A stretch of DNA of 32,979 bases from NCBI GenBank assembly GCA_902559815.1, contig CACEJE010000007.1:1-32979 (forward strand), given 5' to 3'. Every line of letters starts with the position of its first letter. Position 1 is the first letter of the stretch. The stretch comes from an uncultured Thiothrix sp. Lineage in GTDB: Bacteria > Pseudomonadota > Gammaproteobacteria > Poriferisulfidales > GCA-002705445. The notes below the pieces were generated by a model. That model was not told the origin of the DNA, did not search any database, and worked only from the letters and a program-made list of their open reading frames with translations. Shown piece by piece: positions 1 to 9,566 of the stretch. A program made the translations under genes and the position numbers.

Positions 1-629
1 CTCATATTTAAAGAATATTCATCATCAATAAAAAAAACAGGTCCATTTATATTTGTGCTTTCTGCATTATTTTTATTCCTTGGTATTCCCATAATATTAT
101 TTTCCATTAAAATTTTTATATAACTCGGATTATGATCTCTGATTAATATGTAAAGAATCTCGTGGTCTAAAAGAAGATTTTCACCACCCCTATGTGCAGG
201 ATTAACACAGTGCAAAAGAAATGATTTCACAGAATTATTGAGTGGATAGTAATAGCCATCTGTATGCCAATTTAACGGTTTATTTGTGTAGGGGATATAT
301 TCCCCTATTTGATTATTATTTGTATCTTTATGATCTTTAATATCAGAAATATTCTTTGAATCTGAAAAAAGATTTGAAATAGAGTTGTTTAAATTCAGCA
401 TTGTGCAAAAATTTTCTAGTTCGTTATTTGTTAATTCTGACTTAAAATTGTATAGAGCAAAATTATATTTGTTCATATTAAATTTAATTAGATCTAAATC
501 CTTTTTTTGAAAATTATTTATATCTAAAGGTATTGAAAATTTATTAATATTAAGAGGATAAAGCTCTAACTTAGTTTGACGCCAGTTCTTATATTCTGTT
601 TCATTTTCTAATATAAATGGTGATTTCAT
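1..629 (-). CDS. TauD/TfdA-like Fe(II)/2-oxoglutarate dioxygenase, 3' end outside window (partial)
   Basis: Reverse-strand open frame from ATG at 629 running off the left edge (MKSPFILENETEYKNWRQTKLELYPLN...); contains YTNKPLNWHTDGYYYP with the HxD facial-triad motif and PAHRGGENLLLDHE typical of TauD/TfdA/GBB dioxygenases. Not in the supplied ORF track. Confidence 0.75.
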   Translation of the reverse strand, partial: MKSPFILENETEYKNWRQTKLELYPLNINKFSIPLDINNFQKKDLDLIKFNMNKYNFALYNFKSELTNNELENFCTMLNLNNSISNLFSDSKNISDIKDHKDTNNNQIGEYIPYTNKPLNWHTDGYYYPLNNSVKSFLLHCVNPAHRGGENLLLDHEILYILIRDHNPSYIKILMENNIMGIPRNKNNAESTNINGPVFFIDDEYSLNM

Positions 630-772
630 ATAATATGGTATTTTTTATTAAATTTGATAGGATAGTTACACAGATTATATATTTTTAAGTGGGTTATGAT
701 ATTTTTTTTTGATATATATTACTAAAGGGATATATATTAGGGTATAAAGCACACCCCAAAAGAACAGTGTCA

Positions 773-799
773 TTAATTTTAATAAACTCATAAAATTAA
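773..799. promoter_or_regulatory. Inverted repeat upstream of dsrA (TTAATTTTA-N9-TAAAATTAA)
   Basis: Perfect 9-bp arms with 9-nt spacer, flanked by GTG...CAC, 45 bp before the dsrA start codon. Confidence 0.45.
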
Positions 800-844
800 G
801 TTATCACTAGATAAGTTTAATGAGATTCATAGGAGAAAAGCATA

Positions 845-2098
845 GTGGCTGACAAACATACTACACCAATGTTAGATGAATTAGAACACGGCCCTTGGCC
901 AAGTTTTATATCTGGTATCAAAAGATTAAGAGACCAACATTCAGATAAAAGAATATCTGGAACAGCAAATTCTTTATTAGGTCAATTAGAACATTCATAC
1001 GAAACTAGAAAAGGTTATTGGAAAGGTGGGACAGTGAGTGTGTTTGGTTACGGAAGTGGTATTATTCCTAGATTTTCTGAAGTTGGTGATGCTTTTCCAG
1101 AATCAAAAGAATTCCACACACTCAGAGTTCAGCCGCCAGCAGGAAATTACTATTCTACCGATATGCTAAGACAACTTGGTCAAAGTTGGGAAAAACATGG
1201 TTCAGGACTACAAACATTTCATGGGCAAACTGGCAACATAATGTTTATCGGGTCAACAACTGAAAATACTCAACACTTTTTTGATGAAATTAATGAATAT
1301 GGATGGGACCTTGGTGGTGCCGGACCTTGTGTAAGAACTGGTATGTGCTGCGTTGGTGCTGCAAGATGCGAACAATCAAATCTTGATGAAATAAAAATTC
1401 ACAGGACACTATTAAATAATTTTACAGATGATGTTCATAGGCCTGCATTACCATATAAATTTAAATTTAAAGTTTCAGGTTGCCCAAATGATTGCGTGAA
1501 TTCAATTGAAAGAGCTGATTTTGCAATTATCGGAACTTGGAAAGATGATATGAAAGTGAATCAAGATGAAGTTAAAGATTTTGTAAAAAGTAAAGGAAGA
1601 CAGTACGTCATAGATAATGTTATATCTAGATGCCCAACAAATTGTTTGTCATTAAAAGATGATGACACTCTAGAGGTTGATAATAGAAACTGTGTTAAAT
1701 GCATGCATTGTTTAAATGTTATGCCAAAAGCCTTAAGTCCAGGTGATGACAAAGGTGCTACTGTTTTAATGGGAGGCAAAAGAACTCTTAAGGTTGGAGA
1801 TCTGATGGGTACTGTTATAGTTCCATTTATGAAATTAGAGACAGAAGAAGACTATGAAAAACTTACTGAATTAGCTGAAGAAACCATAGATTTTTGGGCT
1901 GAAAATGGTTTAGAACATGAGCGTTGTGGAGAAATGATTGAAAGAATTGGGTTGGTAAATTTCCTAGATGGTATTGGATTAGAAGTAGATCCAAATATGG
2001 TTGCAGACCCAACAACAAGCTCGTATGTAAGAATGGATGGCTGGGATGATGAAGCTGAAAAATGGTTTAAAGAGCGCTTACAGTCAGCAGAAGCTTAA
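845..2098 (+). CDS. dsrA: Dissimilatory (reverse) sulfite reductase alpha subunit, GTG start
   Basis: 417 aa; siroheme/4Fe-4S cysteine motifs (GMCCVGAARCEQ, SGCPNDCVNS) and ferredoxin insert (CVKCMHCLNVMP); followed by dsrB. Confidence 0.97.
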   Translation: MADKHTTPMLDELEHGPWPSFISGIKRLRDQHSDKRISGTANSLLGQLEHSYETRKGYWKGGTVSVFGYGSGIIPRFSEVGDAFPESKEFHTLRVQPPAGNYYSTDMLRQLGQSWEKHGSGLQTFHGQTGNIMFIGSTTENTQHFFDEINEYGWDLGGAGPCVRTGMCCVGAARCEQSNLDEIKIHRTLLNNFTDDVHRPALPYKFKFKVSGCPNDCVNSIERADFAIIGTWKDDMKVNQDEVKDFVKSKGRQYVIDNVISRCPTNCLSLKDDDTLEVDNRNCVKCMHCLNVMPKALSPGDDKGATVLMGGKRTLKVGDLMGTVIVPFMKLETEEDYEKLTELAEETIDFWAENGLEHERCGEMIERIGLVNFLDGIGLEVDPNMVADPTTSSYVRMDGWDDEAEKWFKERLQSAEA

Positions 2099-2131
2099 TT
2101 AATTAATAATTTTTAAAAATAAGGAAAACAG

Positions 2132-3223
2132 ATGTCAGAACAACAAGTCGAAAAAGCTGCAAATAGACCACCCATAGAAACCGGGTGTCCAGATGCTTTT
2201 CAGTATATGCATCCAGTCATGAGGAAGAATTATGGACAATGGGCTTACCACGAAGATCCTCGTCCCGGTGTATTAAAACATGTCGCGCATAGTGGAGATG
2301 CAATATGGACTGTTAGAGCTGGAACACAAAGAATTTTAGATGTTATGACTTTAAATCTATTGTGCGATATTGGTGACAAATTCGCAGATGGATATGTAAG
2401 GTTTACAATTAGAAGCAATATTGAATATATGGTTGATCAAGAATCTAAAGTTGGTCCTTTGATAGTTGAACTTGAAAAAAATGGATTTGTTGTTGGTGGT
2501 ACAAAAAACTCAGTTGCAATGATTTCTCACACTCAAGGATGGTTACATTGTGATATTCCTGGAACCGACGCATCTGGAGTCGTAAAAGCTATGATGGATG
2601 AAGTTATTGATGAATTTAAAGGTTGGAATATGCCAAATAGGGTTCATATGACTACCTCTTGTTGCCAAATTAACTGCGGCGGTCAAGGTGATATTGCCAT
2701 AAATGTTCAACATACAAAACCACCTAAAATAAACCATGATTTAGTTTCTAATGTTTGTGAAAGACCATCTGTTGTTGCAAGATGTCCTGTTGCAGCAATT
2801 AGACCCGCGCAAGTTAATGGAAAACCATCGCTTGAAGTTGATGAGAAAAAATGTATTTGTTGTGGTGCGTGTTATCCTCCTTGTCCACCTATGCAGATAA
2901 ATGATGCTGAACATACAAAATTATCGGTATGGGTAGGTGGTAATCATTCTAATGCAAGAGGCAAGCCGACTTTTCAAAAACTAGTTGCAGCAGGTATTCC
3001 AAATAATCCACCAAGATGGCCGGAAGCTACCGCTATTGTGAAAAAAATCTTAAGGGCATATAGAGATGATGCAAAAGATTGGGAAAGAATAAGCGATTGG
3101 GTAGAAAGAATAGGTTGGCCAAGATTCTTTGAATTGACTGGGTTGCCATTTACAAAGTTCCATATTAATAATTGGAAAGGCGCTAGAAATAGTCTTAATG
3201 CATCTACTCATATAAGATTTTAA
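2132..3223 (+). CDS. dsrB: Dissimilatory (reverse) sulfite reductase beta subunit
   Basis: 363 aa; TTSCCQINCGGQGDIAI and CICCGACYPPCPPM motifs. Confidence 0.97.
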   Translation: MSEQQVEKAANRPPIETGCPDAFQYMHPVMRKNYGQWAYHEDPRPGVLKHVAHSGDAIWTVRAGTQRILDVMTLNLLCDIGDKFADGYVRFTIRSNIEYMVDQESKVGPLIVELEKNGFVVGGTKNSVAMISHTQGWLHCDIPGTDASGVVKAMMDEVIDEFKGWNMPNRVHMTTSCCQINCGGQGDIAINVQHTKPPKINHDLVSNVCERPSVVARCPVAAIRPAQVNGKPSLEVDEKKCICCGACYPPCPPMQINDAEHTKLSVWVGGNHSNARGKPTFQKLVAAGIPNNPPRWPEATAIVKKILRAYRDDAKDWERISDWVERIGWPRFFELTGLPFTKFHINNWKGARNSLNASTHIRF

Positions 3224-3256
3224 TATTTTAAATACTACTAACTGTGAGGAGATAAA

Positions 3257-3649
3257 TTGAAACTTGGTATACTAATTAATGAAGGACCTTATCAACATCA
3301 AGCTTCGGATACTGCTCTTCAATTTGTAAAATCTGCAATAAAAAAAGGACATGAAATTTATCGCGTGTTCTTTTATAACGATGGTGTAAATAATGCTACA
3401 AGATTTGCAACGCCACCTCAGGACGATAGAAATATCACTAAAGAATGGTCTGCTCTTGCTATAGAGCATAATATTGATATGGTTGTTTGCGTGGCTGCTG
3501 CACAAAGAAGAGGGATTTTAGATAAAGGTGAGGCAGAGAGGAATGGCAAAGATTCTGACAATATTGAAGAAGGATTTAGGATTTCAGGATTAGGTCAATT
3601 GGTTGAAGCTGGCATACAAGCTGACAGATTAATTACATTTGGGGATTAA
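3257..3649 (+). CDS. dsrE: Sulfurtransferase DsrE, TTG start
   Basis: DsrE/TusD family; conserved active-site Cys region MVVCVAAAQRRGI; first gene of a dsrEFH trio. Confidence 0.95.
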   Translation: MKLGILINEGPYQHQASDTALQFVKSAIKKGHEIYRVFFYNDGVNNATRFATPPQDDRNITKEWSALAIEHNIDMVVCVAAAQRRGILDKGEAERNGKDSDNIEEGFRISGLGQLVEAGIQADRLITFGD

Positions 3650-3658
3650 TTTTTAAAG

Positions 3659-4075
3659 ATGGGCGAAGAAGCAATAATTAAAAAATTTATGTATGTTAAT
3701 AGAAAAAGTCCATATGGGACTATTTATGCTTTAGAGTCTCTAGAAGTTGTGCTGATATCTGCTGCTTTTGATCAAGACGTAAGTTTAACTTTTACTGACG
3801 ATGGTGTTTATCAATTGATGAAGAATCAAAAAACCGAAGGTATTGGCATGAAAAACTTTTCTTCTACATATTCGGCTTTAGGAGATTATGAAATCAAAAA
3901 AATATATATAGATAAAGAATCTCTAGAAGAAAGGGGTTTATCAATTTCTGATTTACAAGAACTAGTATGGGAAGACGAAGACGAAGACTACGCAGAAAAG
4001 AGTTCGATTAATTTAGTGTCTAGAGATGAGCTTTCAGAAATTATGAACCAACAAGATATTGTGATGAGTTTTTGA
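3659..4075 (+). CDS. dsrF: DsrF (TusC-like)
   Basis: DsrF/TusC family; between dsrE and dsrH. Confidence 0.93.
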   Translation: MGEEAIIKKFMYVNRKSPYGTIYALESLEVVLISAAFDQDVSLTFTDDGVYQLMKNQKTEGIGMKNFSSTYSALGDYEIKKIYIDKESLEERGLSISDLQELVWEDEDEDYAEKSSINLVSRDELSEIMNQQDIVMSF

Positions 4076-4085
4076 GGATATAATT

Positions 4086-4394
4086 ATGAGTATGTTACAC
4101 ACAGTAAATAAGTCGCCATTTGAAAATTCTTCAATATCTTCTTGTTTGGCTATGTGTACTAATGATAGTAGTGTGCTTTTTATTGAGGATGGAGTTATAT
4201 CAGTTATGAAATCTACAAAGTTTTCTGATTTAATTATGGATTCGCTCAGTAAATACAAAATATATGCATTGAAGCCAGATCTTGAGGCAAGAGGATTATC
4301 ATTAGATAATGTAATAGATGGGGTTGAGATTGTTGGATATGATGAGTTTGTTGATTTAACTACTGAGCATGATTCAGTTCAATCTTGGCTATAG
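4086..4394 (+). CDS. dsrH: DsrH (TusB-like)
   Basis: MLHTVNKSPFENSSISSCL start typical of DsrH/TusB; operon context. Confidence 0.93.
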   Translation: MSMLHTVNKSPFENSSISSCLAMCTNDSSVLFIEDGVISVMKSTKFSDLIMDSLSKYKIYALKPDLEARGLSLDNVIDGVEIVGYDEFVDLTTEHDSVQSWL

Positions 4395-4421
4395 TAAATT
4401 TTTTAATAACCGGAGGTCATT

Positions 4422-4754
4422 GTGGCACTAGAAGTAAACGGAAAAAGTTATGAAGTTGATGAAGAAGGGTATTTAGCAAATCTAAATGATTGGGATGCTG
4501 ATATTGCAAATGCAATGGCGGAAGCTGACGGCGCTGCTTTAGAGGACAATCATTGGGAAGTAATAAATTTTTTACGTGAATATTACGAGGAATATCAAAT
4601 TGCTCCTGCAGTTAGAGTTCTTACTAAGCAAATTGGTAAAAAATTAGGAAAAGAAAAAGGTAATAGTAAATATTTATATGAGTTGTTTCCTTATGGACCT
4701 GCGAAACAAGCTTGTAAGTATGCAGGATTACCTAAACCAACTGGTTGCGTATAA
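4422..4754 (+). CDS. dsrC: DsrC sulfur carrier, GTG start
   Basis: 110 aa; C-terminal arm with both conserved cysteines (ACKYAGLPKPTGCV); strong SD GGAGGT. Confidence 0.97.
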   Translation: MALEVNGKSYEVDEEGYLANLNDWDADIANAMAEADGAALEDNHWEVINFLREYYEEYQIAPAVRVLTKQIGKKLGKEKGNSKYLYELFPYGPAKQACKYAGLPKPTGCV

Positions 4755-4768
4755 ATTAAAGTCAAAGC

Positions 4769-5506
4769 ATGCAGATATCTATTTTAAGTATTTCAATAGC
4801 TGCATTATTTTATTTAGCTTTTATTATATTAGCTTATGGGTTGGTTTTTAAAGTTCTACAATATACAAAAACACCAGCGCCTCTTAAAATTCCAACTATG
4901 CCCGCACCTATTACAAAAGCGGGCGTAATTTTCAGAATGTCCAAAGAAGTTGTTTTATTTGAAAGCTTATTTAAATCTAGTAAGGCTACTTGGCTTTTTG
5001 GATGGCTTTTTCATTTTGGATTATTTTTGGATATGCTTAGACACTTGCGATATTTTATTGATCCAATATGGACCTGGGTGCTAATAATTCAACCTTTTGG
5101 AAAATATGGTTCAATATTAATGTTTATTGGTTTGGTTGGTTTATTAATTAGAAGAATTGTTGTAGACCGGGTTCGTTATATATCTGCACCATCAGACTAC
5201 TTAATGTTAGTTTTGATCTTATGCATTACTTCAACAGGAATTGCTATGAGTTTTTATTTGGGAGCTGATGTAATAAGCGTAAAATCGTTTTTTGTAGGGC
5301 TTTTAACTTTTGATATTCAAAATATACCTGCTGATCCAGTCTTAATATCACATTTGATAATGGTTGCATTGTTGATGATTATTTTTCCTTATAGTAAATT
5401 ACTTCATGCACCAGGATTATTTTTTAGCCCATCTAGAAACCAAGTTGATAATGCAAGAGAGAATAGACACATTGCAAAATGGGCAAAAGAACTTGAAAAA
5501 AATTAA
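4769..5506 (+). CDS. dsrM: DsrM, membrane cytochrome b (NarI-like)
   Basis: 245 aa polytopic membrane protein; between dsrC and dsrK. Confidence 0.93.
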   Translation: MQISILSISIAALFYLAFIILAYGLVFKVLQYTKTPAPLKIPTMPAPITKAGVIFRMSKEVVLFESLFKSSKATWLFGWLFHFGLFLDMLRHLRYFIDPIWTWVLIIQPFGKYGSILMFIGLVGLLIRRIVVDRVRYISAPSDYLMLVLILCITSTGIAMSFYLGADVISVKSFFVGLLTFDIQNIPADPVLISHLIMVALLMIIFPYSKLLHAPGLFFSPSRNQVDNARENRHIAKWAKELEKN

Positions 5507-5526
5507 TAACAATTAGGTTTTATTTT

Positions 5527-7092
5527 ATGGCAGATAATAAATTTGACACACCAGAAATCAGAGAGTACCCAATAATTCCAAAGTTACAAAGGGATGTTAT
5601 GTCTCATAGCAAACCTTTTATTGCTAAAGAGCCTCACCAAGAACCACTTGGTTTTCCTGGAGAACTTGTTGATGATTGGCACGATGTTGCAATTAAGAAA
5701 ATGGGTGATTTACAAAGTAAATATAGATCGCTACAGGTTTATCTAGATTCGTGCGTTAAATGCGGTGCATGCACAGACAAGTGTCATTACTATGTTGGCA
5801 CTACAGACCCAAAAAATATGCCAGTTGCAAGGCAAGATTTGTATCGAAAAGTTTATAGAAGATACTTTACATTTGCAGGAAAATATTTTCCAAAATTAGT
5901 TGGCGCAAAAGATTTAACTAAAGAAGTTTTAGATGATTGGTATTCTTATTTTCATCAGTGTTCTCAATGTAGAAGATGTTCAGTATATTGTCCATACGGT
6001 ATAGATACTGCTGAAATTTCTATGGCAGCAAGAGAAGTAATGGACACTATTGGTGTGGGACAAAAATATTGTAATGAAATAATTGGTAAAGTTCATAAGA
6101 TAGGAAATAACTTAGGACTACCTGGCCCTGCGCTAGAAGACACATTAGAAGGTTTAGAAGAGGATGTAGAAGAGGATACAGGAGTAGCTGTTAAATTTCC
6201 TCTTGATGTAAAGGGTGCAGATGTTTTATTAGTTACACCATCAGCTGATTTTTTTGCAGAACCTCATGTCGACGGTTTAATTGGTTATGCAAAAGTATTT
6301 CATGAAGCTGGAATATCTTGGACTATAAGCTCCCATGCAAGTGAAGCTGCTAACTTTGGAATGTTTATTGGTAGTTATGAAAATATGAGAAAACTTGCGT
6401 TGAGAATTAGAGAAGCAGCTTTAGAATTGGGTGTAAAGAGAATTGTTTTTGGTGAGTGTGGACACGCTTGGAGAGTCGCATATAGTTTTTTAAATACTTT
6501 AGCGGGTCCTTGGGACTTTTTAGATCAAAATTATCCAATACCACAACACATTTGCGAAGTAACCCATGGATTAATTGAAGATAACAAACTTAAATTTGAT
6601 AAATCAAAAAATGACGACATGGTCCTCACTTATCATGACTCATGTAATGTTGCGAGAGCTTCAAGAATGGGGGACAAACCTGGTGGTCAATTTGCTATTC
6701 CTAGAAATGTGATCAAAGCTGTATGTAATAATTTTTATGATATGTCTTCAGACACAATTAAAGAAGGAACATTTTGTTGCGGCGGCGGCGGCGGGCTTCT
6801 TACTGATGATTTAATGGAGCTTCGTGTAAAAGGAGCTCTTCCGAGAATGGAGGCACTTAGAAAAGTTGTTGAAGATAATGGTGTAACACATATGGCAGCT
6901 ATCTGTGCTATTTGCAAAAGCCAATTCTCAAAAGTATTCCCATACTATGACTTTACTATGGATCAAATAGTAAGTGTTCACCAGCTAGTTAGTAATGCCA
7001 TAATTTTGACGGGACAAAACGATGAAAATGAAGAAAATGAAGAAAAAGACGGTAAAAACCACTCACAACGGGATATAGATGAAGCAGCATAG
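5527..7092 (+). CDS. dsrK: DsrK, HdrD-like Fe-S protein
   Basis: Two 4Fe-4S motifs (CVKCGACTDKC; CSQCRRCSVYCP) and CCG motif (FCCGGGGGLL). Confidence 0.95.
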   Translation: MADNKFDTPEIREYPIIPKLQRDVMSHSKPFIAKEPHQEPLGFPGELVDDWHDVAIKKMGDLQSKYRSLQVYLDSCVKCGACTDKCHYYVGTTDPKNMPVARQDLYRKVYRRYFTFAGKYFPKLVGAKDLTKEVLDDWYSYFHQCSQCRRCSVYCPYGIDTAEISMAAREVMDTIGVGQKYCNEIIGKVHKIGNNLGLPGPALEDTLEGLEEDVEEDTGVAVKFPLDVKGADVLLVTPSADFFAEPHVDGLIGYAKVFHEAGISWTISSHASEAANFGMFIGSYENMRKLALRIREAALELGVKRIVFGECGHAWRVAYSFLNTLAGPWDFLDQNYPIPQHICEVTHGLIEDNKLKFDKSKNDDMVLTYHDSCNVARASRMGDKPGGQFAIPRNVIKAVCNNFYDMSSDTIKEGTFCCGGGGGLLTDDLMELRVKGALPRMEALRKVVEDNGVTHMAAICAICKSQFSKVFPYYDFTMDQIVSVHQLVSNAIILTGQNDENEENEEKDGKNHSQRDIDEAA

Positions 7093-7134
7093 TGCTTTAT
7101 AATTATTTTAGGGATTTAAAGGAAGGGAGAAAAA

Positions 7135-9102
7135 ATGGCAGCAAATAAAGACGTAATTGAAAAAAAACTAACTTTTAGAAAGTTTCAAGATGGTGTGCAC
7201 ACATACGAAAATTTATCACATGATATCTTTCAGCAAGATAAATCTCATAAGTGTCCTACTTACGTTCATAGAACACCACCTTGTCAGGGAAGCTGTCCTT
7301 CAGGCGAAGATATAAGAGGTTGGTTAGATATTGTAAGAGGAATTGAAAAACCACCTTCAGATGTTGGGATGCAAGAGTATGCATTTAGAAGATCAACAAC
7401 AGCCAACCCTTTTCCTTCAATGATGGGGAGAGTATGCCCGGCACCTTGCCAAGATGGTTGCAATAGAAATGATGTTGAAGATTTTGTCGGAATAAATGGC
7501 GTAGAACAATATATAGGTGATCAAGCTATAGAAAAAGGATTTACTTTTTCTTGTACAGATAAGATGAGTGGCAAAAAAGTTGCAATTGTTGGTGGAGGTC
7601 CAGCTGGTCTTTCAGCTGCATACCAGTTAAGAAAGTTAGGTCATGCAAGCGTAATTTTTGATTCACACGACAAGCTTGGGGGTATGATGAGGTATGGGAT
7701 TCCAAGCTACAGAACTCCCGACGCATTCTTGGATCCTGAAATTGATAGAATAATTTCTATGGGTCATATTGATGTTCAACTTAACACGCATATTGGTAAA
7801 GATGTTTCTGCAGAAAGTCTAGAAAAAGATTATGACGCAGTCCTATGGGCAATAGGATGTTGGACAGGCAGAGAGTTACCAGTTCCAAACAGTGATGCAC
7901 CAAATTGTATCTCTGCTATACAGTATCTTGAAGCTTTTGCTCAAAAAAGACTACATGTAACCGCAAAAAAAATCGTTTGTATTGGTGGTGGTGATACATC
8001 AATTGATGTTGTTTGTTCATCTAGAAGAATGGGAACATTAAAAAAAGATTTGCCAGTTGAGATCAGACCTGAAAATATTTTGAAAGAAAATGGCTCACAA
8101 GACGAAAGTCTAGCTAAAGATAGAATTCATAACGATGTAACACTAACAACATTATTTAAAAAATCCGAAATGACAGCAACTGAAGAAGAAGTTCATGATG
8201 CTTTACGAGAAGGTGTAAAAATCGTTGACGAAGTAATGCCATTAGAAGTCTTGATTGATAGTAAAACTGGACAAGCTTGTGGTTTAAGAATGGCCAAATG
8301 TACAATGAACGAAGGTAGACCAGAGAAAATAGAAGGTACTGAGTTTGAAATCGAAGCTGATCTAATAGTTGCAGCAATTGGTCAAAGTGGAGTTCTAGAT
8401 GGGCTAGATGAATTTAACAATGGTAAAAACTTAATGGACGCGGACAAGAATTATTCTATTCCTGGTAAACCTGGTCATTTTGTAGCGGGAGATATTATTA
8501 GACCTCATCTTTTAACTACTGCAATTGGTCAAGGTTCAATCGTCGCAGAAACCATTAATCAATATTTAGATCAAGTAGATCTTAAAGAATTAAAAAAACG
8601 ACCTAAAGTTGATGTTCACCATTTTAATTTAATTGATAAATTAAAAGAATCTGGATTAAATCCATCTGAATATGAGCCAGGAGCTCACTGGGGTTCAGAC
8701 CAATTAGATTTTTCAGTTCACAACTATGAAGATAGGTCATCTCAAGAAATTATTAATACTGACAAAATGTTCTTAGGTCACTTTCCTTACACCCCAAGAA
8801 ATCTTAGGCAAGATACTGGGCCAGAGGCAGAATCTATTCTTGGAAATTTTGACGAAAGAATGAAATGTTATACTGAAGAACAAGCTATTGCTGAAGCAGG
8901 AAGATGTATGAGCTGCGGGATGTGTTTCGAATGTGATAATTGTGTCATTTATTGCCCTCAAGATGCTGTTTTTAGAGTAAAGAAAGATAAAAGCACGACA
9001 GGCAGATATGTCGATACAGATTATAAAAAATGTATTGGTTGTCATATATGTGCTGACGTATGTCCTACAGGCTATATAGATATGGCTTTAGGTGATCATT
9101 AA
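7135..9102 (+). CDS. dsrL: DsrL, NAD(P)H:acceptor iron-sulfur flavoprotein
   Basis: 655 aa GltB-small-subunit-like; FAD site VAIVGGGPAGLSAAYQLR; C-terminal ferredoxin motifs CMSCGMCFECDNC and CIGCHICADVCP. Confidence 0.95.
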   Translation: MAANKDVIEKKLTFRKFQDGVHTYENLSHDIFQQDKSHKCPTYVHRTPPCQGSCPSGEDIRGWLDIVRGIEKPPSDVGMQEYAFRRSTTANPFPSMMGRVCPAPCQDGCNRNDVEDFVGINGVEQYIGDQAIEKGFTFSCTDKMSGKKVAIVGGGPAGLSAAYQLRKLGHASVIFDSHDKLGGMMRYGIPSYRTPDAFLDPEIDRIISMGHIDVQLNTHIGKDVSAESLEKDYDAVLWAIGCWTGRELPVPNSDAPNCISAIQYLEAFAQKRLHVTAKKIVCIGGGDTSIDVVCSSRRMGTLKKDLPVEIRPENILKENGSQDESLAKDRIHNDVTLTTLFKKSEMTATEEEVHDALREGVKIVDEVMPLEVLIDSKTGQACGLRMAKCTMNEGRPEKIEGTEFEIEADLIVAAIGQSGVLDGLDEFNNGKNLMDADKNYSIPGKPGHFVAGDIIRPHLLTTAIGQGSIVAETINQYLDQVDLKELKKRPKVDVHHFNLIDKLKESGLNPSEYEPGAHWGSDQLDFSVHNYEDRSSQEIINTDKMFLGHFPYTPRNLRQDTGPEAESILGNFDERMKCYTEEQAIAEAGRCMSCGMCFECDNCVIYCPQDAVFRVKKDKSTTGRYVDTDYKKCIGCHICADVCPTGYIDMALGDH

Positions 9103-9160
9103 TTTAGATACGTCTAAAAATAATATACAATATTATCTGAATTTATGAGGAGAAATTCAG
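9103..9160 (+). promoter_or_regulatory. Three contiguous hairpins in the dsrL-dsrJ intercistronic gap; the third loops out the dsrJ SD
   Basis: TTTAGA-TACG-TCTAAA (9103-9118); ATAATAT-ACA-ATATTAT (9120-9136); CTGAATTT-ATGAGGAG-AAATTCAG (9137-9160), ending 1 nt before the dsrJ ATG. Confidence 0.6.
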
Positions 9161-9161
9161 C

Positions 9162-9566
9162 ATGTATAAAAAGTTATATATAAAAATTTTATTAACTTTT
9201 CTATTAGTTTTTTTTAGTGGCACTTCAATAACACATGAAAATATCTCACACAATATTGATATAGCTTCGGGTGATAAATGCGTAGAACCAACTGACATAA
9301 TGCGTGCACAACATCATATTTTTCTTAATAAGCAAAGTCATGATACTGTAGTTGATGGTATTAGAACAAAAAAGTATAGTTTAAATAATTGTATAAATTG
9401 TCATATCCAGCCATCTGCTGATGGAACATACCCAAGCGTTAAATCAGAAGAACATTTTTGTTCAGGATGTCATATCAAAGCAGCAGCTCAAGTGGAGTGT
9501 TTTGATTGCCATGCATCCAAACCTTTTAATAATGAAAAAATTGAAGAAGAGATCTCAAAGAAATGA
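9162..9566 (+). CDS. dsrJ: DsrJ, periplasmic triheme cytochrome c
   Basis: N-terminal signal sequence; three CxxCH motifs (CINCH, CSGCH, CFDCH). Confidence 0.95.
   Translation: MYKKLYIKILLTFLLVFFSGTSITHENISHNIDIASGDKCVEPTDIMRAQHHIFLNKQSHDTVVDGIRTKKYSLNNCINCHIQPSADGTYPSVKSEEHFCSGCHIKAAAQVECFDCHASKPFNNEKIEEEISKK

Noticed and set aside
725-746. AGGGATATA / AGGGTATA direct repeat upstream of dsrA
   Set aside because: Short, imperfect and low complexity; likely chance.
630-844. NarL heptamers (TACYYMT-like) in the dsrA upstream region as proof of regulation by the linked NarL-like protein
   Set aside because: No convincing paired heptamers found by eye; regulation remains a hypothesis.
1561-1779. 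Minus-strand ORF inside dsrA; same for other antisense ORFs (2543-2737, 3272-3505, 4034-4258, 6735-6917, 7541-7726, 8156-8377, 8773-9045, 9820-10023, 10481-10669, 11896-12126, 14155-14346)
   Set aside because: Fully inside confidently identified dsr-region genes, no recognisable motifs or RBS; expected shadows of AT-rich coding sequence.
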